A stretch of 64,000 nt of DNA from Pseudorhodoferax aquiterrae (GCF_014652235.1 NZ_BMYK01000029.1:1-64000); one strand, 5' to 3'. Shown: positions 1 to 9,027, counted from the first letter of the stretch. Notes: a model not told the origin generated them from the letters alone. Made by a program: numbers and translations.

Positions 1-87
1 TCCCTTTGTAGCCGCTATCAGCTTCGCCTGGGCTTAACTGACTGGCATTGCCCACGAGGCGGTCTTTTCGTTGGGGCGCTGCCGCCG

Positions 88-3054
88 TCAGAACGGCAAC
101 TGCATGCTGCCCAGGTCGCGGCGGGTCTCGACCAGAATCAGGGGCTCGTCGGAGATCTGGACCACGGGCGGACGCTCGCGCGGCACGTGCACGGGCTTGG
201 GCTCGGCAGCGATGGCGGCCTGCACCGCAGCGCTCTTGGCGGCGTCGGTGGAGATCCACTGCAGGCCGGAGCCCAGCGCGATCTGCTCGAGTTCGCCGAC
301 CGGCAGCGTGAACGCCTGCACCGGGGGCAGGGCGCTCGCGGCAGGTGCTGCGGCGACGGGGGCTGGCGCCGGTGCCGCAGTGGCCACGGGGGCGGCGACG
401 GCCGGCTGCACGACGGGTGCGGCAGCGGGTGGGGTGTCCGTCGGCACAGCGACGGGAGCGGCCTCGCCAGCTTCGGCGGCGTCGCCGTTGGCTTGCTCGG
501 CCTGGCGCGGGGCACGCTCGCCATTGCGCTCGCGGCGGTCGCGGCCGTAGCGGTCACGCGAACGCTTCTCACGGCGCGGCGCCTCTTCGCCATCGGCACG
601 CGGGGCGGCGGCTTCGTCCGCTTCGGCGGGCTGGGCCTCGGCAGCGCCTTCGGGCTGTTCCGTGGCTTCCTGTGCCTGGGGCGCCGAGAAGTAGGACGCA
701 CGCTCGGCGCGCTCCGGACGGGCCGGTGCCTCGTTCAGGGCTTCTTCGACGCCGTTGCCGCTGGCTTCGGCGTCGCCCACGCGCTCCTCGCGCTCGCTCC
801 GGCCCCGACCGCGGCCCCGGCCGCCTTCGCGTGGTTCGCGCGGCTCACGGGGTTCGCGGGGTTCACGCGGCTCGCGTGCTTCACGGGCTTCGCCTCGCTC
901 GCTGCGTTCGGCATTGCGCGGCGGGCGCTGGCGCTCGGCCGGGGCCTGCTCGGCACCGGCTTCGCCGTTCAACGGCAGCGTGGCCTGGCCTTCGTTGCGT
1001 GCCTCGGCGTCGGCGCGTTGGCGACCGCCCTGGCGTTCGCCGCGGCCGCGGCCGCGTGCCTCGGTGCCTTCGCCGCGGACCTCGTCGGTGCGCGGTGCGC
1101 GGGGTTCGCGCGGCTCGCGGGCTTCGCGCGGTTCACGCGCTTCGCGGCCTTCGCGCGGTTCCCGTCCCTCACGGCCTTCGCCGTTGCGGCTGCGGTTGCC
1201 GCGGCCGCCGCGGCCCTGGCCTTCGCCGCGCGGGCCCCGGCCTTCGGCCTTGGGTGCGGCCGCCGGCGCGGGCGCTGCCACGGGCGCGGGCGCCACGGGT
1301 GCGGGCACGGGTGCCGGACGGGCACCGAACAGGCTCTTGATGAAGCCGAGGAAGCCCTTCTCCTCGTGCACGGGCGGCACGTAGGCGGCGGGTGCCGGCG
1401 CAGGTGCCGGGGCGGGCGCCTCGACGGGCTTGGCCACGGGCTGCGGGGCCGGCGCGTCGGGCAGCACGCCCTTGATCAGCGGGGTTTGCTTGTTGGTGGG
1501 CTCCTGCGAACGGCGCGTGACGGCCGTGCGGTCCTCGACCTCTTCGGCGAGCTTGTAGCTGGCCTGCATCTGGTCCAGGCGCGGGTCGTCGTGCTTGAGC
1601 CGCTCCATGCGGTAGTTCGGCGTCTCCAGCGTCTTGTTGGGCACCATCAGCACGTTGATGCGCTGCTTCAGCTCGATCTTGGCGATCTCGGTGCGCTTCT
1701 CGTTGAGCAGGAAGGACGCCACCTCGACCGGCACCTGGCACAGCACCGAGGCCGTGTTGTCCTTCTGCGACTCCTCCTGGATGATGCGCAGGATCTGCAG
1801 CGCCGAGCTTTCGGTGTCGCGGATGTGGCCGGAGCCGCCGCAGCGCGGGCAGGGGATGGAGGCGCCTTCGGACAGCGCCGGGCGCAGGCGCTGGCGGCTC
1901 ATTTCCATGAGGCCGAACTTGCTGATCGTGCCGAACTGCACGCGGGCGCGGTCCTGGCGCAGCGCGTCGCGCAGGCGGTTCTCGACCTCGCGGCGGTTCT
2001 TGGATTCCTCCATGTCGATGAAGTCGATCACGATCAGACCGCCCAGGTCGCGCAGCCGCATCTGGCGTGCCACTTCCTCGGCAGCTTCCAGGTTGGTGCG
2101 GGTCGCGGTCTCCTCGATGTCGCCGCCACGGATGGAGCGGGCCGAGTTCACGTCGATGGAGACCAGCGCCTCGGTGTGGTCGATCACGATGGCGCCGCCC
2201 GAGGGCAGGGTCACGGTACGGGCGTAGGCCGATTCGATCTGGTGCTCGATCTGGAAGCGGCTGAACAGCGGGGCGTCGTCGCGGTAGCGCTTCACGCGCG
2301 GCGCATGCTCGGGCATCACGTGCGCCATGAACTGGTGCGCCTGCTCGTACACGTCGTCGGTGTCGATCAGGATGTCGCCGATGTCGTGGTTGAAGTAGTC
2401 GCGCAGCGCGCGCACCACCAGGTTGGATTCCTGGTAGATCAGTTCGGGTTTGCGCAGGCTCTTGGCCGCTTCGTCGATGGCCTTCCAGAGCTTGAGCAGG
2501 TAGTTCAGGTCCCACTGCAGCTCGGGGGCGCTGCGGCCGATGCCGGCCGTGCGCGCGATGATGCTCATGCCCTTGGGGTACTCGAGCTGGTCCATCGCTT
2601 CCTTGAGCTCGGCGCGGTCGTCGCCCTCGATGCGGCGCGAGACGCCGCCGCCGCGCGGGTTGTTGGGCATCAGCACCACGTAGCGGCCGGCCAGCGAGAT
2701 GAAGGTGGTCAGGGCGGCGCCCTTGTTGCCGCGCTCTTCCTTCTCGACCTGCACGACCAGTTCCTGGCCTTCGCGGATCACGTCGTTGATGCGCGCCTGG
2801 CTGACCGAGACCCCCTCCGCGAAGTACTGGCGCGAGATTTCCTTGAACGGCAAAAAGCCGTGGCGGTCTTCGCCGTAGTCGACGAAGCAGGCTTCGAGCG
2901 AAGGCTCGACCCGCGTCACCACGGCCTTGTAGATGTTGCCCTTGCGCTGCTCGCGCCCTTCGATCTCGATCTCGTAGTCGAGCAGTTTCTGCCCGTCCAC
3001 GATGGCCAGGCGGCGCTCTTCGGCCTGCGTGGCATTGATCAGCATCCGTTTCAT
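88..3054 (-). CDS. rne: Ribonuclease E
   Basis: Endoribonuclease that starts mRNA decay and processes rRNA/tRNA precursors; in the family it is a membrane-associated tetramer and degradosome scaffold. The 988-residue product opens with the canonical [10 protein letters not shown] start, has an S1 RNA-binding region at about residues 35-120, the metal-binding aspartates in SIDVNSAR (D301) and IDFIDME (D344), and the Zn-link [12 protein letters not shown] (C402, C405). These sit two residues before the E. coli positions, so the catalytic half is intact. From about residue 540 the protein is low complexity: Pro/Ala stretches and long Arg/Glu/Gly-rich blocks, typical of the unstructured scaffold half. 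A short conserved-looking tail ends in MQLPF. The gene is divergent from rluC behind a leader of over 500 bases. The 957-residue plus-strand ORF opposite it is a GC-rich shadow. Confidence 0.98.
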   Translation of the reverse strand: MKRMLINATQAEERRLAIVDGQKLLDYEIEIEGREQRKGNIYKAVVTRVEPSLEACFVDYGEDRHGFLPFKEISRQYFAEGVSVSQARINDVIREGQELVVQVEKEERGNKGAALTTFISLAGRYVVLMPNNPRGGGVSRRIEGDDRAELKEAMDQLEYPKGMSIIARTAGIGRSAPELQWDLNYLLKLWKAIDEAAKSLRKPELIYQESNLVVRALRDYFNHDIGDILIDTDDVYEQAHQFMAHVMPEHAPRVKRYRDDAPLFSRFQIEHQIESAYARTVTLPSGGAIVIDHTEALVSIDVNSARSIRGGDIEETATRTNLEAAEEVARQMRLRDLGGLIVIDFIDMEESKNRREVENRLRDALRQDRARVQFGTISKFGLMEMSRQRLRPALSEGASIPCPRCGGSGHIRDTESSALQILRIIQEESQKDNTASVLCQVPVEVASFLLNEKRTEIAKIELKQRINVLMVPNKTLETPNYRMERLKHDDPRLDQMQASYKLAEEVEDRTAVTRRSQEPTNKQTPLIKGVLPDAPAPQPVAKPVEAPAPAPAPAPAAYVPPVHEEKGFLGFIKSLFGARPAPVPAPVAPAPVAAPAPAAAPKAEGRGPRGEGQGRGGRGNRSRNGEGREGREPREGREAREPREAREPREPRAPRTDEVRGEGTEARGRGRGERQGGRQRADAEARNEGQATLPLNGEAGAEQAPAERQRPPRNAERSERGEAREAREPREPREPREPREPREGGRGRGRGRSEREERVGDAEASGNGVEEALNEAPARPERAERASYFSAPQAQEATEQPEGAAEAQPAEADEAAAPRADGEEAPRREKRSRDRYGRDRRERNGERAPRQAEQANGDAAEAGEAAPVAVPTDTPPAAAPVVQPAVAAPVATAAPAPAPVAAAPAASALPPVQAFTLPVGELEQIALGSGLQWISTDAAKSAAVQAAIAAEPKPVHVPRERPPVVQISDEPLILVETRRDLGSMQLPF
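824..900 (-). repeat. Arg-Glu-Pro/Ala codon repeat inside rne
   Basis: Reading the coding strand, this stretch encodes tandem REP/REA triplets and then GRGRGRGR. A second block with the same triplet unit lies near 1094-1172. The DNA repeats a roughly 9-base unit (seen on plus as ggttcgcgc/ggttcacgc variants). It is part of the disordered RNase E scaffold, probably an RNA-binding arginine-rich segment, and is a likely site of length variation. Confidence 0.7.
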
Positions 3055-3606
3055 GGGTAGCGTCCTCTGGGCTCCAGCGGAGCCCGGTGTGTCGTCAAAA
3101 CGTCGTGGTTCCGTGGGAACCTGTTTGATGCCTGAACGAACGCGCTTGAAACGAAGGGAATTGCCGGAGAGCCGTCACTCACGAGCCATCAGGCTCGCGC
3201 AGTGGGGCATGGGCGCGTGGATGGAGCAAGGGCTGTGCAAGGGCCTGTCCGGGCCGCGGGTGCGGTGGCCGGCCAGGCGTGCCAGGGCGGTGCGTGGCTC
3301 GCGCGCGAACCCGGCCGCGCGGGCGCACGCCCACTCTGGCAGGTTCGGGAAGGGGGCCTCCACACCATGTTCTTGCTTTGATCCGCCAGCCTGGCTGCGC
3401 TGCCATGGGCAGCCCGGCCAGGCCGGCTTGGGGTATTCCGTATCAGGGTTTCAATCGCGTCAGCCCGCCTTGCACGCCACCGGCCGCCATCTGGGGCCGC
3501 GCGGGCCCGGGATCTGCAACCGACGCCTGCAAGTGGCATCGCCTCCCAGCGGTTCGGAGTCGTGCTCTAAACTCGTGTCTTATCAAGCACTTAGGCCGAG
3601 GCGCTG
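3055..3606. other. rne leader / rne-rluC divergent intergenic region
   Basis: This 552-base gap lies between the start codons of rne (minus) and rluC (plus). It contains small ORFs in several frames, none with a convincing start or family resemblance, so I treat it as non-coding. It must hold promoters for both genes. I see no strong sigma-70 match; TAAACT about 40 bases before rluC is the best -10 candidate on plus. Several perfect inverted repeats lie near the rne start and are listed separately. RNase E is known to autoregulate through a long structured 5' leader in Enterobacteria, and the length of this gap fits that arrangement. Confidence 0.6.
3069..3121 (-). promoter_or_regulatory. Two perfect hairpins in the rne 5' leader
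   Basis: GGGCTCC-agc-GGAGCCC (3069-3085) and GGTTCC-gtg-GGAACC (3107-3121) are perfect inverted repeats with 3-base loops, 15-67 bases upstream of the rne ATG on its transcript. They would fold as two adjacent stem-loops directly before the translation start. In E. coli, leader hairpins of rne are the feedback target of RNase E; a similar role here is inferred from position only. Confidence 0.5.
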
Positions 3607-4623
3607 GTGAAAAATATTATAGGTGCAGCGCAGGAGGTGTCGGCGCCGGTTGCAAAGCTCGTGGAAATCGGCCCCGATGCCGAGGGCCAGCGGCTCGACA
3701 ACTACCTCTTGCGCGTGCTCAAGGGCGTGCCCAAGACCCATGTCTACCGCATCATCCGCAGCGGCGAGGTGCGCGTGAACAAGGGCCGCGCGGAAGCCGC
3801 CACGCGGCTGGCGCTGGGCGACAGCGTGCGGCTGCCGCCGCTGCGCCTGTCCGAGCGGGCCGAGCAGAAGTCCGATGCCATCGCGCGCAGCGCGCCGGCG
3901 CGCAACTTCCCGGTGCTGTACGAGGACGAGGCCTTCCTGGCCATCGACAAGCCGGCCGGCGTGGCCGTGCACGGCGGCAGCGGCGTGGATTTCGGCGTGA
4001 TCGAGCAATTGCGCATGGCCCGGCCCGGCGCCCCCATGCTGGAACTCGTGCACCGGCTGGACCGCGAAACCTCGGGCGTTCTGCTGGTGGCCAAGAAGCG
4101 CAGTGCGCTCAAGCACCTGCAGGACCAGTTCCGCGAGCGCGAGACCGGCAAGACCTATCTCGCGCTGGCGTTGGGCCAGTGGCCGGCCAAGCGCAAGGTG
4201 CTGGACAAACCGCTCGTGCGCTACCTCTTGCCCGGCAAGCCCGGCACCGAAGGCGAGCGCCGCGTGCGCATCGCGGCGGCCGACGACCCCCAGGGCATGC
4301 GGTCCATCACCCTGGTCCGGGTGGCCGAGACCTTTGCCGACTTCAGCCTGTTGGAAGTGACCATCAAGACCGGCCGCACGCACCAGATCCGTGTGCACCT
4401 GGCCAGCGAGGGCCACGCGATCGCGGGCGACGATAAGTACGGCGATTTCGCGCGCAACAAGGCCTTGGCCCGCCAGGGGCTGTCGCGCATGTTCCTGCAT
4501 GCCTGGCGGCTGCGCCTCACGCACCCCTCCAGCGGCGAAACGGTGCAGCTGGAGGCCGCATTGCCGCCCGAGCTGGCCGGTTTTCTGGCCGCCTGCCGGC
4601 CGGCTGTCACGGGCCAGGGGTGA
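3607..4623 (+). CDS. rluC: 23S rRNA pseudouridine synthase, RluC type
   Basis: Isomerises specific uridines of 23S rRNA to pseudouridine. The 338-residue protein has an N-terminal S4 RNA-binding domain (about residues 28-75, QRLDNYLL through VRVNKGR) and the RluA-family catalytic domain with HRLDRETSG, D152 being the expected catalytic aspartate, followed by GRTHQIRVHL. The start is GTG at 3607 with a GAGG ribosome-binding site five bases upstream (3598-3601); no ATG would keep the whole S4 domain. It is the first gene of a plus-strand group with a HAD phosphatase, a Rieske protein and an S49 peptidase, all closely spaced. In many Proteobacteria rluC lies divergent from rne, as here, which supports RluC over RluD. 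Confidence 0.93.
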   Translation: MKNIIGAAQEVSAPVAKLVEIGPDAEGQRLDNYLLRVLKGVPKTHVYRIIRSGEVRVNKGRAEAATRLALGDSVRLPPLRLSERAEQKSDAIARSAPARNFPVLYEDEAFLAIDKPAGVAVHGGSGVDFGVIEQLRMARPGAPMLELVHRLDRETSGVLLVAKKRSALKHLQDQFRERETGKTYLALALGQWPAKRKVLDKPLVRYLLPGKPGTEGERRVRIAAADDPQGMRSITLVRVAETFADFSLLEVTIKTGRTHQIRVHLASEGHAIAGDDKYGDFARNKALARQGLSRMFLHAWRLRLTHPSSGETVQLEAALPPELAGFLAACRPAVTGQG

Positions 4624-4633
4624 CAATCGCCGC

Positions 4634-5293
4634 ATGCAAGCCCGACGCTTTGACCTGATCGCCTTCGACTGGGACGGCACGCTGTTCGACTCGACGGCCA
4701 TCATCACGCGCTGCATCCAGGAGGCGGTGCGCGATGTCGGCGGCACCGTGCCCACCGACGCCGCGGCCTCGTTCGTGATCGGCATGGCCCTGCCCCAGGC
4801 CCTGGCCCATGCCGCGCCCGACGTGCCGCGCGAGCGCTACCCCGACCTGGCCGCGCGCTACCGCCTGCACTACATGCGGCACCAGAACGACATCGTGCTG
4901 TTCGCCGGCGTGCTGGAGTTGCTGCGCGCGCTCAAGCAACAGCAGATCCTGTTGACCGTGGCCACCGGCAAGTCGCGCCGCGGCCTGGACGAAGCGCTGC
5001 GCGTGGTGGAACTGCAAGGCCTGTTCGACAGCTCGCGCACGGCCGACGAGACCGCCGGCAAGCCGCACCCGCGCATGCTGCACGAGCTCATGCGCGAGTT
5101 CGACGTGGCGCCCGAGCGCACCCTCATGGTCGGCGATACCACGCACGACCTGCAGATGGCGCTCAACGCCGGCTGCCCCAGCGTGGGCGTGGGCTATGGC
5201 GCGCATCCGCATGGCGAGTTCGCCGCGCTGCAGCCCCTGTTCGTGGCCCATTCGGTCCGCGAGCTGCACGACTGGCTGCTGGCGCCGGCCTGA
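4634..5293 (+). CDS. HAD-family hydrolase, phosphoglycolate phosphatase-like
   Basis: Predicted cytoplasmic phosphatase of the haloacid dehalogenase superfamily, 219 residues. It carries the nucleophile motif FDWDGTLFDS (D12 nucleophile, D14 acid/base), a helical cap, the Thr motif (VATGKS), a Lys region (AGKPHPRMLHE) and the terminal metal-binding motif MVGDTTHDLQMA. The spacing matches Gph-type phosphatases, but the true substrate cannot be read from sequence; phosphoglycolate or another small phosphomonoester is possible. I chose ATG 4634, ten bases after the rluC stop, because it directly precedes the beta-strand of motif I. A longer in-frame reading into rluC has no support. The gene is probably co-transcribed with rluC and the following Rieske gene. 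Confidence 0.88.
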   Translation: MQARRFDLIAFDWDGTLFDSTAIITRCIQEAVRDVGGTVPTDAAASFVIGMALPQALAHAAPDVPRERYPDLAARYRLHYMRHQNDIVLFAGVLELLRALKQQQILLTVATGKSRRGLDEALRVVELQGLFDSSRTADETAGKPHPRMLHELMREFDVAPERTLMVGDTTHDLQMALNAGCPSVGVGYGAHPHGEFAALQPLFVAHSVRELHDWLLAPA

Positions 5294-5313
5294 AGCTTGC
5301 AAGCAGCGCCGCC

Positions 5314-5676
5314 ATGGACCGCGTTGCCCTGTGCAATTCCCGCGACCTGGTCGAAGGTGGCGAGGCCGTGCCCTTCGATGTGCTCTACCAGGGCCAGACC
5401 TGCCGCGCTTTCGCCGTGCGCTGGCGCGGCCAGGCCCATGCCTATCTGAACCGCTGCACCCATGTGGCCATGGAGCTGGACTACCAGCCCAACCGCTTCT
5501 TCGATGACAGCGGCGAATGGTTGCTGTGCGCCACCCACGGCGCCGCCTACCGGCCCGATTCGGGTGCCTGCGGCGGCGGCCCGTGTCGCGGCGGCCTGGT
5601 CAAGATCGCGCTGTCGGAGGAGGGTGGCGTGGTGCATTGGCATACTGGGCCCCAATTGCAACCTGTTTTCTTCTAG
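5314..5676 (+). CDS. Small Rieske [2Fe-2S] protein
   Basis: A 120-residue stand-alone Rieske ferredoxin-like protein. Both cluster-binding motifs are present: C48-T-H50 and C72-A-T-H75-G, the latter followed by a loop with further cysteines in SGACGGGPCRGG. It has no signal peptide or membrane segment, so it is likely a cytoplasmic electron carrier or the regulatory subunit of an unknown oxygenase. It lies between the HAD phosphatase and the S49 peptidase on the same strand with gaps of 20 and 14 bases, consistent with one operon. A link to sugar-phosphate or envelope functions cannot be inferred from sequence. Confidence 0.88.
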   Translation: MDRVALCNSRDLVEGGEAVPFDVLYQGQTCRAFAVRWRGQAHAYLNRCTHVAMELDYQPNRFFDDSGEWLLCATHGAAYRPDSGACGGGPCRGGLVKIALSEEGGVVHWHTGPQLQPVFF

Positions 5677-5690
5677 TCACCTGTAACGCC

Positions 5691-6653
5691 ATGAGTGAAC
5701 CGCACCCCTCCGGCTCCCCTCCGTCCGATCCCCAATGGGAGCGCAGCCTGCTGGAGCGGCTGGCCTTCGCATCGCTGAAGGAGCAACGCGCCGCCCGCCG
5801 CTGGAAGATCTTCACGCGGCTTGCCTGGCTGGGATTCTTCATCGCCCTGGCCTGGCTGCTGCTGTTGCGCGCCGCGCCGACGGCGGACACCTCGTCCTCC
5901 CACACGGCCGTGGTGGAGATCAAGGGCGAGATCGCCTCGGGCGCCGATGCCAGTGCCGAAGCCATCGTGGCCGCCATGCGCAGCGCCTTCGAGGACCAGG
6001 GCGCCCAGGCCATCGTGCTGCTGATCAACTCGCCGGGCGGCAGCCCGGTGCAGGCCGGCATGATCAACGATGAGATCCTGCGGCTCAAGGCCAAGCACAA
6101 CAAGCCGGTCTACGCGGTGGTGGAAGAGGCCTGCGCCTCGGCGGCCTACTACATCGCTGTCGGCGCGGACAAGATCTTCGTCGACAAGGCCAGCATCGTG
6201 GGCAGCATCGGCGTGCTGATGGACGGCTTCGGCTTCACCGGCCTGATGGACAAGCTGGGCGTGGAGCGCCGGCTGCTCACGGCCGGCGCCAACAAGGGCT
6301 TCCTCGACCCCTTCAGCCCCATGAGCGAGACCCAGCGCGCGCTGGCGCAGAACATGCTGGACACCATCCACCAGCAGTTCATCGGTGTGGTCAAGAAGGG
6401 CCGCGGCGACCGGCTCAAGGAAACGCCCGAGACCTTCAGCGGCCTATTCTGGAGCGGCGAGCAGGCCGTGCAGATGGGCCTGGCCGATCAGCTGGGCAGC
6501 CTGGACTACGTGGCGCGCGACGTGGTCAAGGCCGAGGACATCGTGGACTACACGCGCCGCGAGAACGTGGCCGAACGCCTGGCCAAGCGTTTCGGCGCGG
6601 CCATGGGCGAGGGCGCCATGCGCGCGCTGAAGTCGGTGCCGGCGCTGCGCTGA
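5691..6653 (+). CDS. sppA: Signal peptide peptidase SppA-type (S49 family) protease
   Basis: Membrane-anchored serine protease expected to degrade signal peptides left in the inner membrane. The 320-residue protein has one N-terminal transmembrane segment (about residues 44-62, AWLGFFIALAWLLLL) followed by a single S49 domain, the short form rather than the duplicated E. coli form. The Ser-Lys dyad is visible as S150 in EEACASAAYY and K202 in AGANKGFLDP; INSPGGSP (113-119) lies at the oxyanion region. The start at ATG 5691 was chosen over an upstream in-frame extension because the latter runs through the Rieske gene. The next gene is convergent, with only seven bases between the stops. Confidence 0.92.
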   Translation: MSEPHPSGSPPSDPQWERSLLERLAFASLKEQRAARRWKIFTRLAWLGFFIALAWLLLLRAAPTADTSSSHTAVVEIKGEIASGADASAEAIVAAMRSAFEDQGAQAIVLLINSPGGSPVQAGMINDEILRLKAKHNKPVYAVVEEACASAAYYIAVGADKIFVDKASIVGSIGVLMDGFGFTGLMDKLGVERRLLTAGANKGFLDPFSPMSETQRALAQNMLDTIHQQFIGVVKKGRGDRLKETPETFSGLFWSGEQAVQMGLADQLGSLDYVARDVVKAEDIVDYTRRENVAERLAKRFGAAMGEGAMRALKSVPALR

Positions 6654-6660
6654 GCGCTCT

Positions 6661-7413
6661 TCAGCGGCCGATCGCGAAAACCGCCGGCGCGTCGGGCAGC
6701 GGCGTGCCGTGCTGGCGCCAGACCTTCACGGTCTGGCTCAGGATGCTGGCCTGCCCCAGCGTCAGGCCGGTGGCGATGGCCAGCCGGGTGTTGTGCTGCA
6801 GCGTCTGCACCAGCGCGCGGCGCAGGGTCTCGGTGCGGTAGGGTGTTTCGATGCACAGCTGCGTCTGGCCGGTCCTGAGCGCCAGGGCTTCCAGCTCGCG
6901 CACGCGCGCAGTACGCGCCTCGGCCTCCTGCGGCAGGTAGCCGACGAAGGCGAAGTTCTGGCCGTTCAGGCCGCTGGCCGCCAGGGCCAGCAGCAATGCG
7001 CTGGGCCCCACCAGGGGCACCACCGCCACGCCCAGGGCGTGGGCCGCCCGCACCACCGAACTGCCGGGGTCGGCCACGGCGGGCATGCCGGCTTCGCTGA
7101 CGAGGCCGATGTCTTGGCCTTGCAGCGCGGCCGCCAGCAGCGGTGTGGCGTCGAAGCCAGGGCCATGGTCCCCCTTCTTGTGCACTTCGCGCGGCAGTTC
7201 GGTCAGCACCTGCTGCTGCAGCGGTGTGGCAAGCGGCACGACGCCGTCGATGCGCTTGAGGTAGGCGCGCGTGCTCTTGGCGTTCTCGCAGATCCAGTGC
7301 GACAGGCGTGCCGCGATCTGCAAGGTGCCCAGCGGCACGGCGTCCTGCAGCGGCGCCTGCTCGGCGCAGCCGAAGTCCAGCGGCGCCGGCACCAGGTACA
7401 GGCGGCCGGTCAC
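6661..7413 (-). CDS. RsmI-like SAM-dependent methyltransferase (tetrapyrrole methylase fold)
   Basis: A 250-residue protein of the tetrapyrrole methylase superfamily, the fold of the 16S rRNA 2'-O-ribose methyltransferase RsmI. Visible landmarks are GRLYLVPAPLD near the start, ENAKSTRAYLKRI, GLVSEAGMPAVADPGSSVV (the SAM-binding region of the family), PLVGPSALLLALAASG and FAFVGYLPQE. It lacks the canonical RsmI opening around the PIGNL motif and is somewhat shorter, so it is a related subfamily whose target is not certain. It starts at GTG 7413, overlapping the maf stop in a GTGA junction, which implies translational coupling. A much longer frame running upstream is an artefact overlapping maf and yceD. 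Confidence 0.8.
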   Translation of the reverse strand: MTGRLYLVPAPLDFGCAEQAPLQDAVPLGTLQIAARLSHWICENAKSTRAYLKRIDGVVPLATPLQQQVLTELPREVHKKGDHGPGFDATPLLAAALQGQDIGLVSEAGMPAVADPGSSVVRAAHALGVAVVPLVGPSALLLALAASGLNGQNFAFVGYLPQEAEARTARVRELEALALRTGQTQLCIETPYRTETLRRALVQTLQHNTRLAIATGLTLGQASILSQTVKVWRQHGTPLPDAPAVFAIGR

Positions 7414-7988
7414 AGCAGTTTCACGCCGGCGGCGCGCAGCATGCGCGCGGTCTGGATCAGCGGCAGGCCGACCAGTGCGGTCGGGTCGTCGCTCGTGATC
7501 GCGTCCAGCAGCACGATGCCCAAGCCTTCGCTCTTGGCGCTGCCAGCGCAGTCGTAGGGTTGCTCGGCCTGCAGGTAGGCCTCGATCTCGGCGTCGTCCA
7601 GGTCGCGAAAGCGCACCTGGACGGGCACCAGGGCGGTCTGCGCGAAGCCGTCCGCGGCGTGGACCACCGACAGCGCGGTCTGGAACACCACGGTCTGGCC
7701 GCGCATGGCGCGCAACTGGGCGGTGGCGCGCGCGTGGTCGCCCGGCTTGCCGAGCGGCTGGCCGTGCAGGTCGGCGACCTGGTCGGAGCCGATCACGACG
7801 GCGTCGGGGTGTCGGGTGGCGACGGCCCGCGCCTTGGCCAGGGCCAGGCGGCGGGCGAGGTCGGCCGGCGCTTCGCCGGCCAGCGGGGTTTCGTCGACCT
7901 CCGGCGCCACCACGTCGAAGGCGATGCGCAGGCGTGTCAGCAGTTCGCGGCGGTAGCGTGAGGTCGATCCCAGGATGAGGCGTGGCAT
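7410..7988 (-). CDS. yceF: Maf/YceF nucleoside triphosphate pyrophosphatase
   Basis: Hydrolyses non-canonical nucleoside triphosphates to monophosphate and pyrophosphate; the YceF subfamily prefers 7-methyl-GTP. The 192 residues align along the whole length with E. coli YceF: LILGSTSRYRRELL, VVAPEVDETP, IGSDQV, HFRxL-like VRFRDLDDAEIEAYL, and DCAGSAKSEGLGI. The conserved Ser/Arg loop and the two acidic residues are intact. It lies just upstream of, and divergent from, yceD-rpmF-plsX, the same neighbourhood as in E. coli. It is translated first in a two-gene minus unit with the methyltransferase gene. Confidence 0.93.
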   Translation of the reverse strand: MPRLILGSTSRYRRELLTRLRIAFDVVAPEVDETPLAGEAPADLARRLALAKARAVATRHPDAVVIGSDQVADLHGQPLGKPGDHARATAQLRAMRGQTVVFQTALSVVHAADGFAQTALVPVQVRFRDLDDAEIEAYLQAEQPYDCAGSAKSEGLGIVLLDAITSDDPTALVGLPLIQTARMLRAAGVKLL

Positions 7989-8014
7989 GCGGCGATTCTC
8001 TTACACTGCCCCGC

Positions 8015-8572
8015 ATGACAGCCCCCAAGCAGGCACGCGGCCTGGACATCAAGGCCTTCGCCCAATCGGGCGGCAAGCGACAGCAGGAAGACCGTCTCGC
8101 GGACTACCCACGTTTGTTGGAAGAGGCCGCAGGCCGTGGCACCGACCGGCCCGTGCGCTGGCACGCGGTGGGCCAGCTGCGCCAGGCGGCGGGCGTGGCG
8201 CCACAGGTCTGGCTGCACTTGCAGGCCGAGGCCGACGTGCCGTTGACCTGCCAGCGCTGCCTGGAGCCGGTCGACGAGCCGCTGTCGGTGGACCGCTGGT
8301 TCCGCTTCGTGGCCGACGAGGCCCAGGCCGCGCGCGAGGACGAGGAGGCCGAGGAGGACGTGCTGGTGCTGGATCCGGCCTTCGACCTGCAGGCGCTGGT
8401 CGAAGACGAGCTGCTGATGGCATTGCCGCTGGTCCCGCGCCACGCCGTCTGCCCGGACGCAGTGCGGATGGAGGTGGCCGACCCCGGCTTCGCCCAGGCC
8501 GAGGCCGACAAGCCCAACCCTTTTGGCGTGCTGGCCGACCTCAAACGCAAACCCGACGAAAACCGCAACTAG
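8015..8572 (+). CDS. yceD: DUF177 protein YceD (23S rRNA accumulation protein)
   Basis: A 185-residue DUF177/YceD family protein; the family is needed for normal 23S rRNA levels and is almost always co-transcribed with rpmF. The diagnostic LTCQRCLEPV motif lies near residue 87, followed by an acidic stretch (EDEEAEEDVLVLD) and a later cysteine in RHAVCPD. The C-terminus has NPFGVLADLK, typical of the family end. I chose ATG 8015; an earlier in-frame start at 7982 would overlap maf head to head. The gene is divergent from maf with only 26 bases between starts. Confidence 0.88.
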   Translation: MTAPKQARGLDIKAFAQSGGKRQQEDRLADYPRLLEEAAGRGTDRPVRWHAVGQLRQAAGVAPQVWLHLQAEADVPLTCQRCLEPVDEPLSVDRWFRFVADEAQAAREDEEAEEDVLVLDPAFDLQALVEDELLMALPLVPRHAVCPDAVRMEVADPGFAQAEADKPNPFGVLADLKRKPDENRN

Positions 8573-8593
8573 CCGGAACGTTTGCAGCCGGGC

Positions 8594-8599
8594 TATAAT
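8594..8599 (+). promoter_or_regulatory. Candidate -10 element for rpmF
   Basis: A perfect TATAAT hexamer in the 160-base gap between yceD and rpmF, 134 bases before the rpmF ATG. No good -35 lies 16-18 bases upstream (sequence there is tagccgg-like), so the promoter is suggested by the -10 alone. The downstream leader carries GCCCA/TGGGC inverted repeats. It would allow L32 and the fatty-acid genes to be transcribed apart from yceD. Confidence 0.45.
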
Positions 8600-8732
8600 G
8601 GCCGGCTTCGCGTGCCGCGGGCCCAGTGCAGATTGGGCTTCGTTTTGGCCAGATCGCTCCAGATATCTCCTCAGATGAGAGTTTCCGGGTTGCGATCCCC
8701 GCAAACCTCACCTTTGACCCAAGGAGCCAGAC

Positions 8733-8915
8733 ATGGCAGTCCAGCAAAACAAGAAATCGCCGTCCAAGCGCGGCATGCACCGTTCGCACAATGCGCTGAA
8801 CGTGCCCGGCATCGCCGTGGAACCCACCACCGGCGAAACCCATCTGCGCCACCACATCAGCCCGAACGGCTTCTACCGTGGCCGCCAGGTGCTCAAGAAC
8901 AAGTCCGAAGCCTGA
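8733..8915 (+). CDS. rpmF: 50S ribosomal protein L32
   Basis: Complete 60-residue L32, a small basic protein of the large ribosomal subunit near the peptidyl transferase centre. The sequence [20 protein letters not shown] is the classical L32 opening, and [14 protein letters not shown] closes it. This is the cysteine-free form, without a zinc ribbon. An AGGAG ribosome-binding site lies six bases upstream. It is followed by a strong intrinsic terminator, so plsX probably depends on read-through or its own promoter. Confidence 0.97.
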   Translation: MAVQQNKKSPSKRGMHRSHNALNVPGIAVEPTTGETHLRHHISPNGFYRGRQVLKNKSEA

Positions 8916-8928
8916 TCGTTTCGCCTGC

Positions 8929-8970
8929 AAGGCCCGTGGCTACCTGTCGTAGCGACGGGCCTTTGTTTTT
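8929..8970 (+). terminator. Intrinsic terminator after rpmF
   Basis: Nested stem: outer AGGCCCGT/ACGGGCCT and inner GCTAC/GTAGC around loop CTGTC, followed by TTTGTTTTT. It starts about 15 bases after the rpmF stop. It would uncouple much of rpmF transcription from plsX-fabHDG. Confidence 0.85.
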
Positions 8971-9027
8971 GGTGACCGTTCACTTTTCTTCCGAATGCAT
9001 GCGTCCCATGGACGTACAGTCGCGCCC

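Noticed and set aside
187-3060. 957-codon plus-strand ORF opposite rne
   Set aside because: Low-complexity Gly/Ala/Leu/Arg/His translation with no domain; an antisense shadow caused by GC-rich third positions of rne.
3002-3610. Small ORFs in the rne-rluC gap
   Set aside because: No ribosome-binding sites or family resemblance; several frames are open at once because of high GC.
6661-8076. 471-codon minus-strand ORF read as one long methyltransferase
   Set aside because: Its N-terminal half overlaps maf and yceD in another frame; the GTG at 7413 with a GTGA overlap is the real start.
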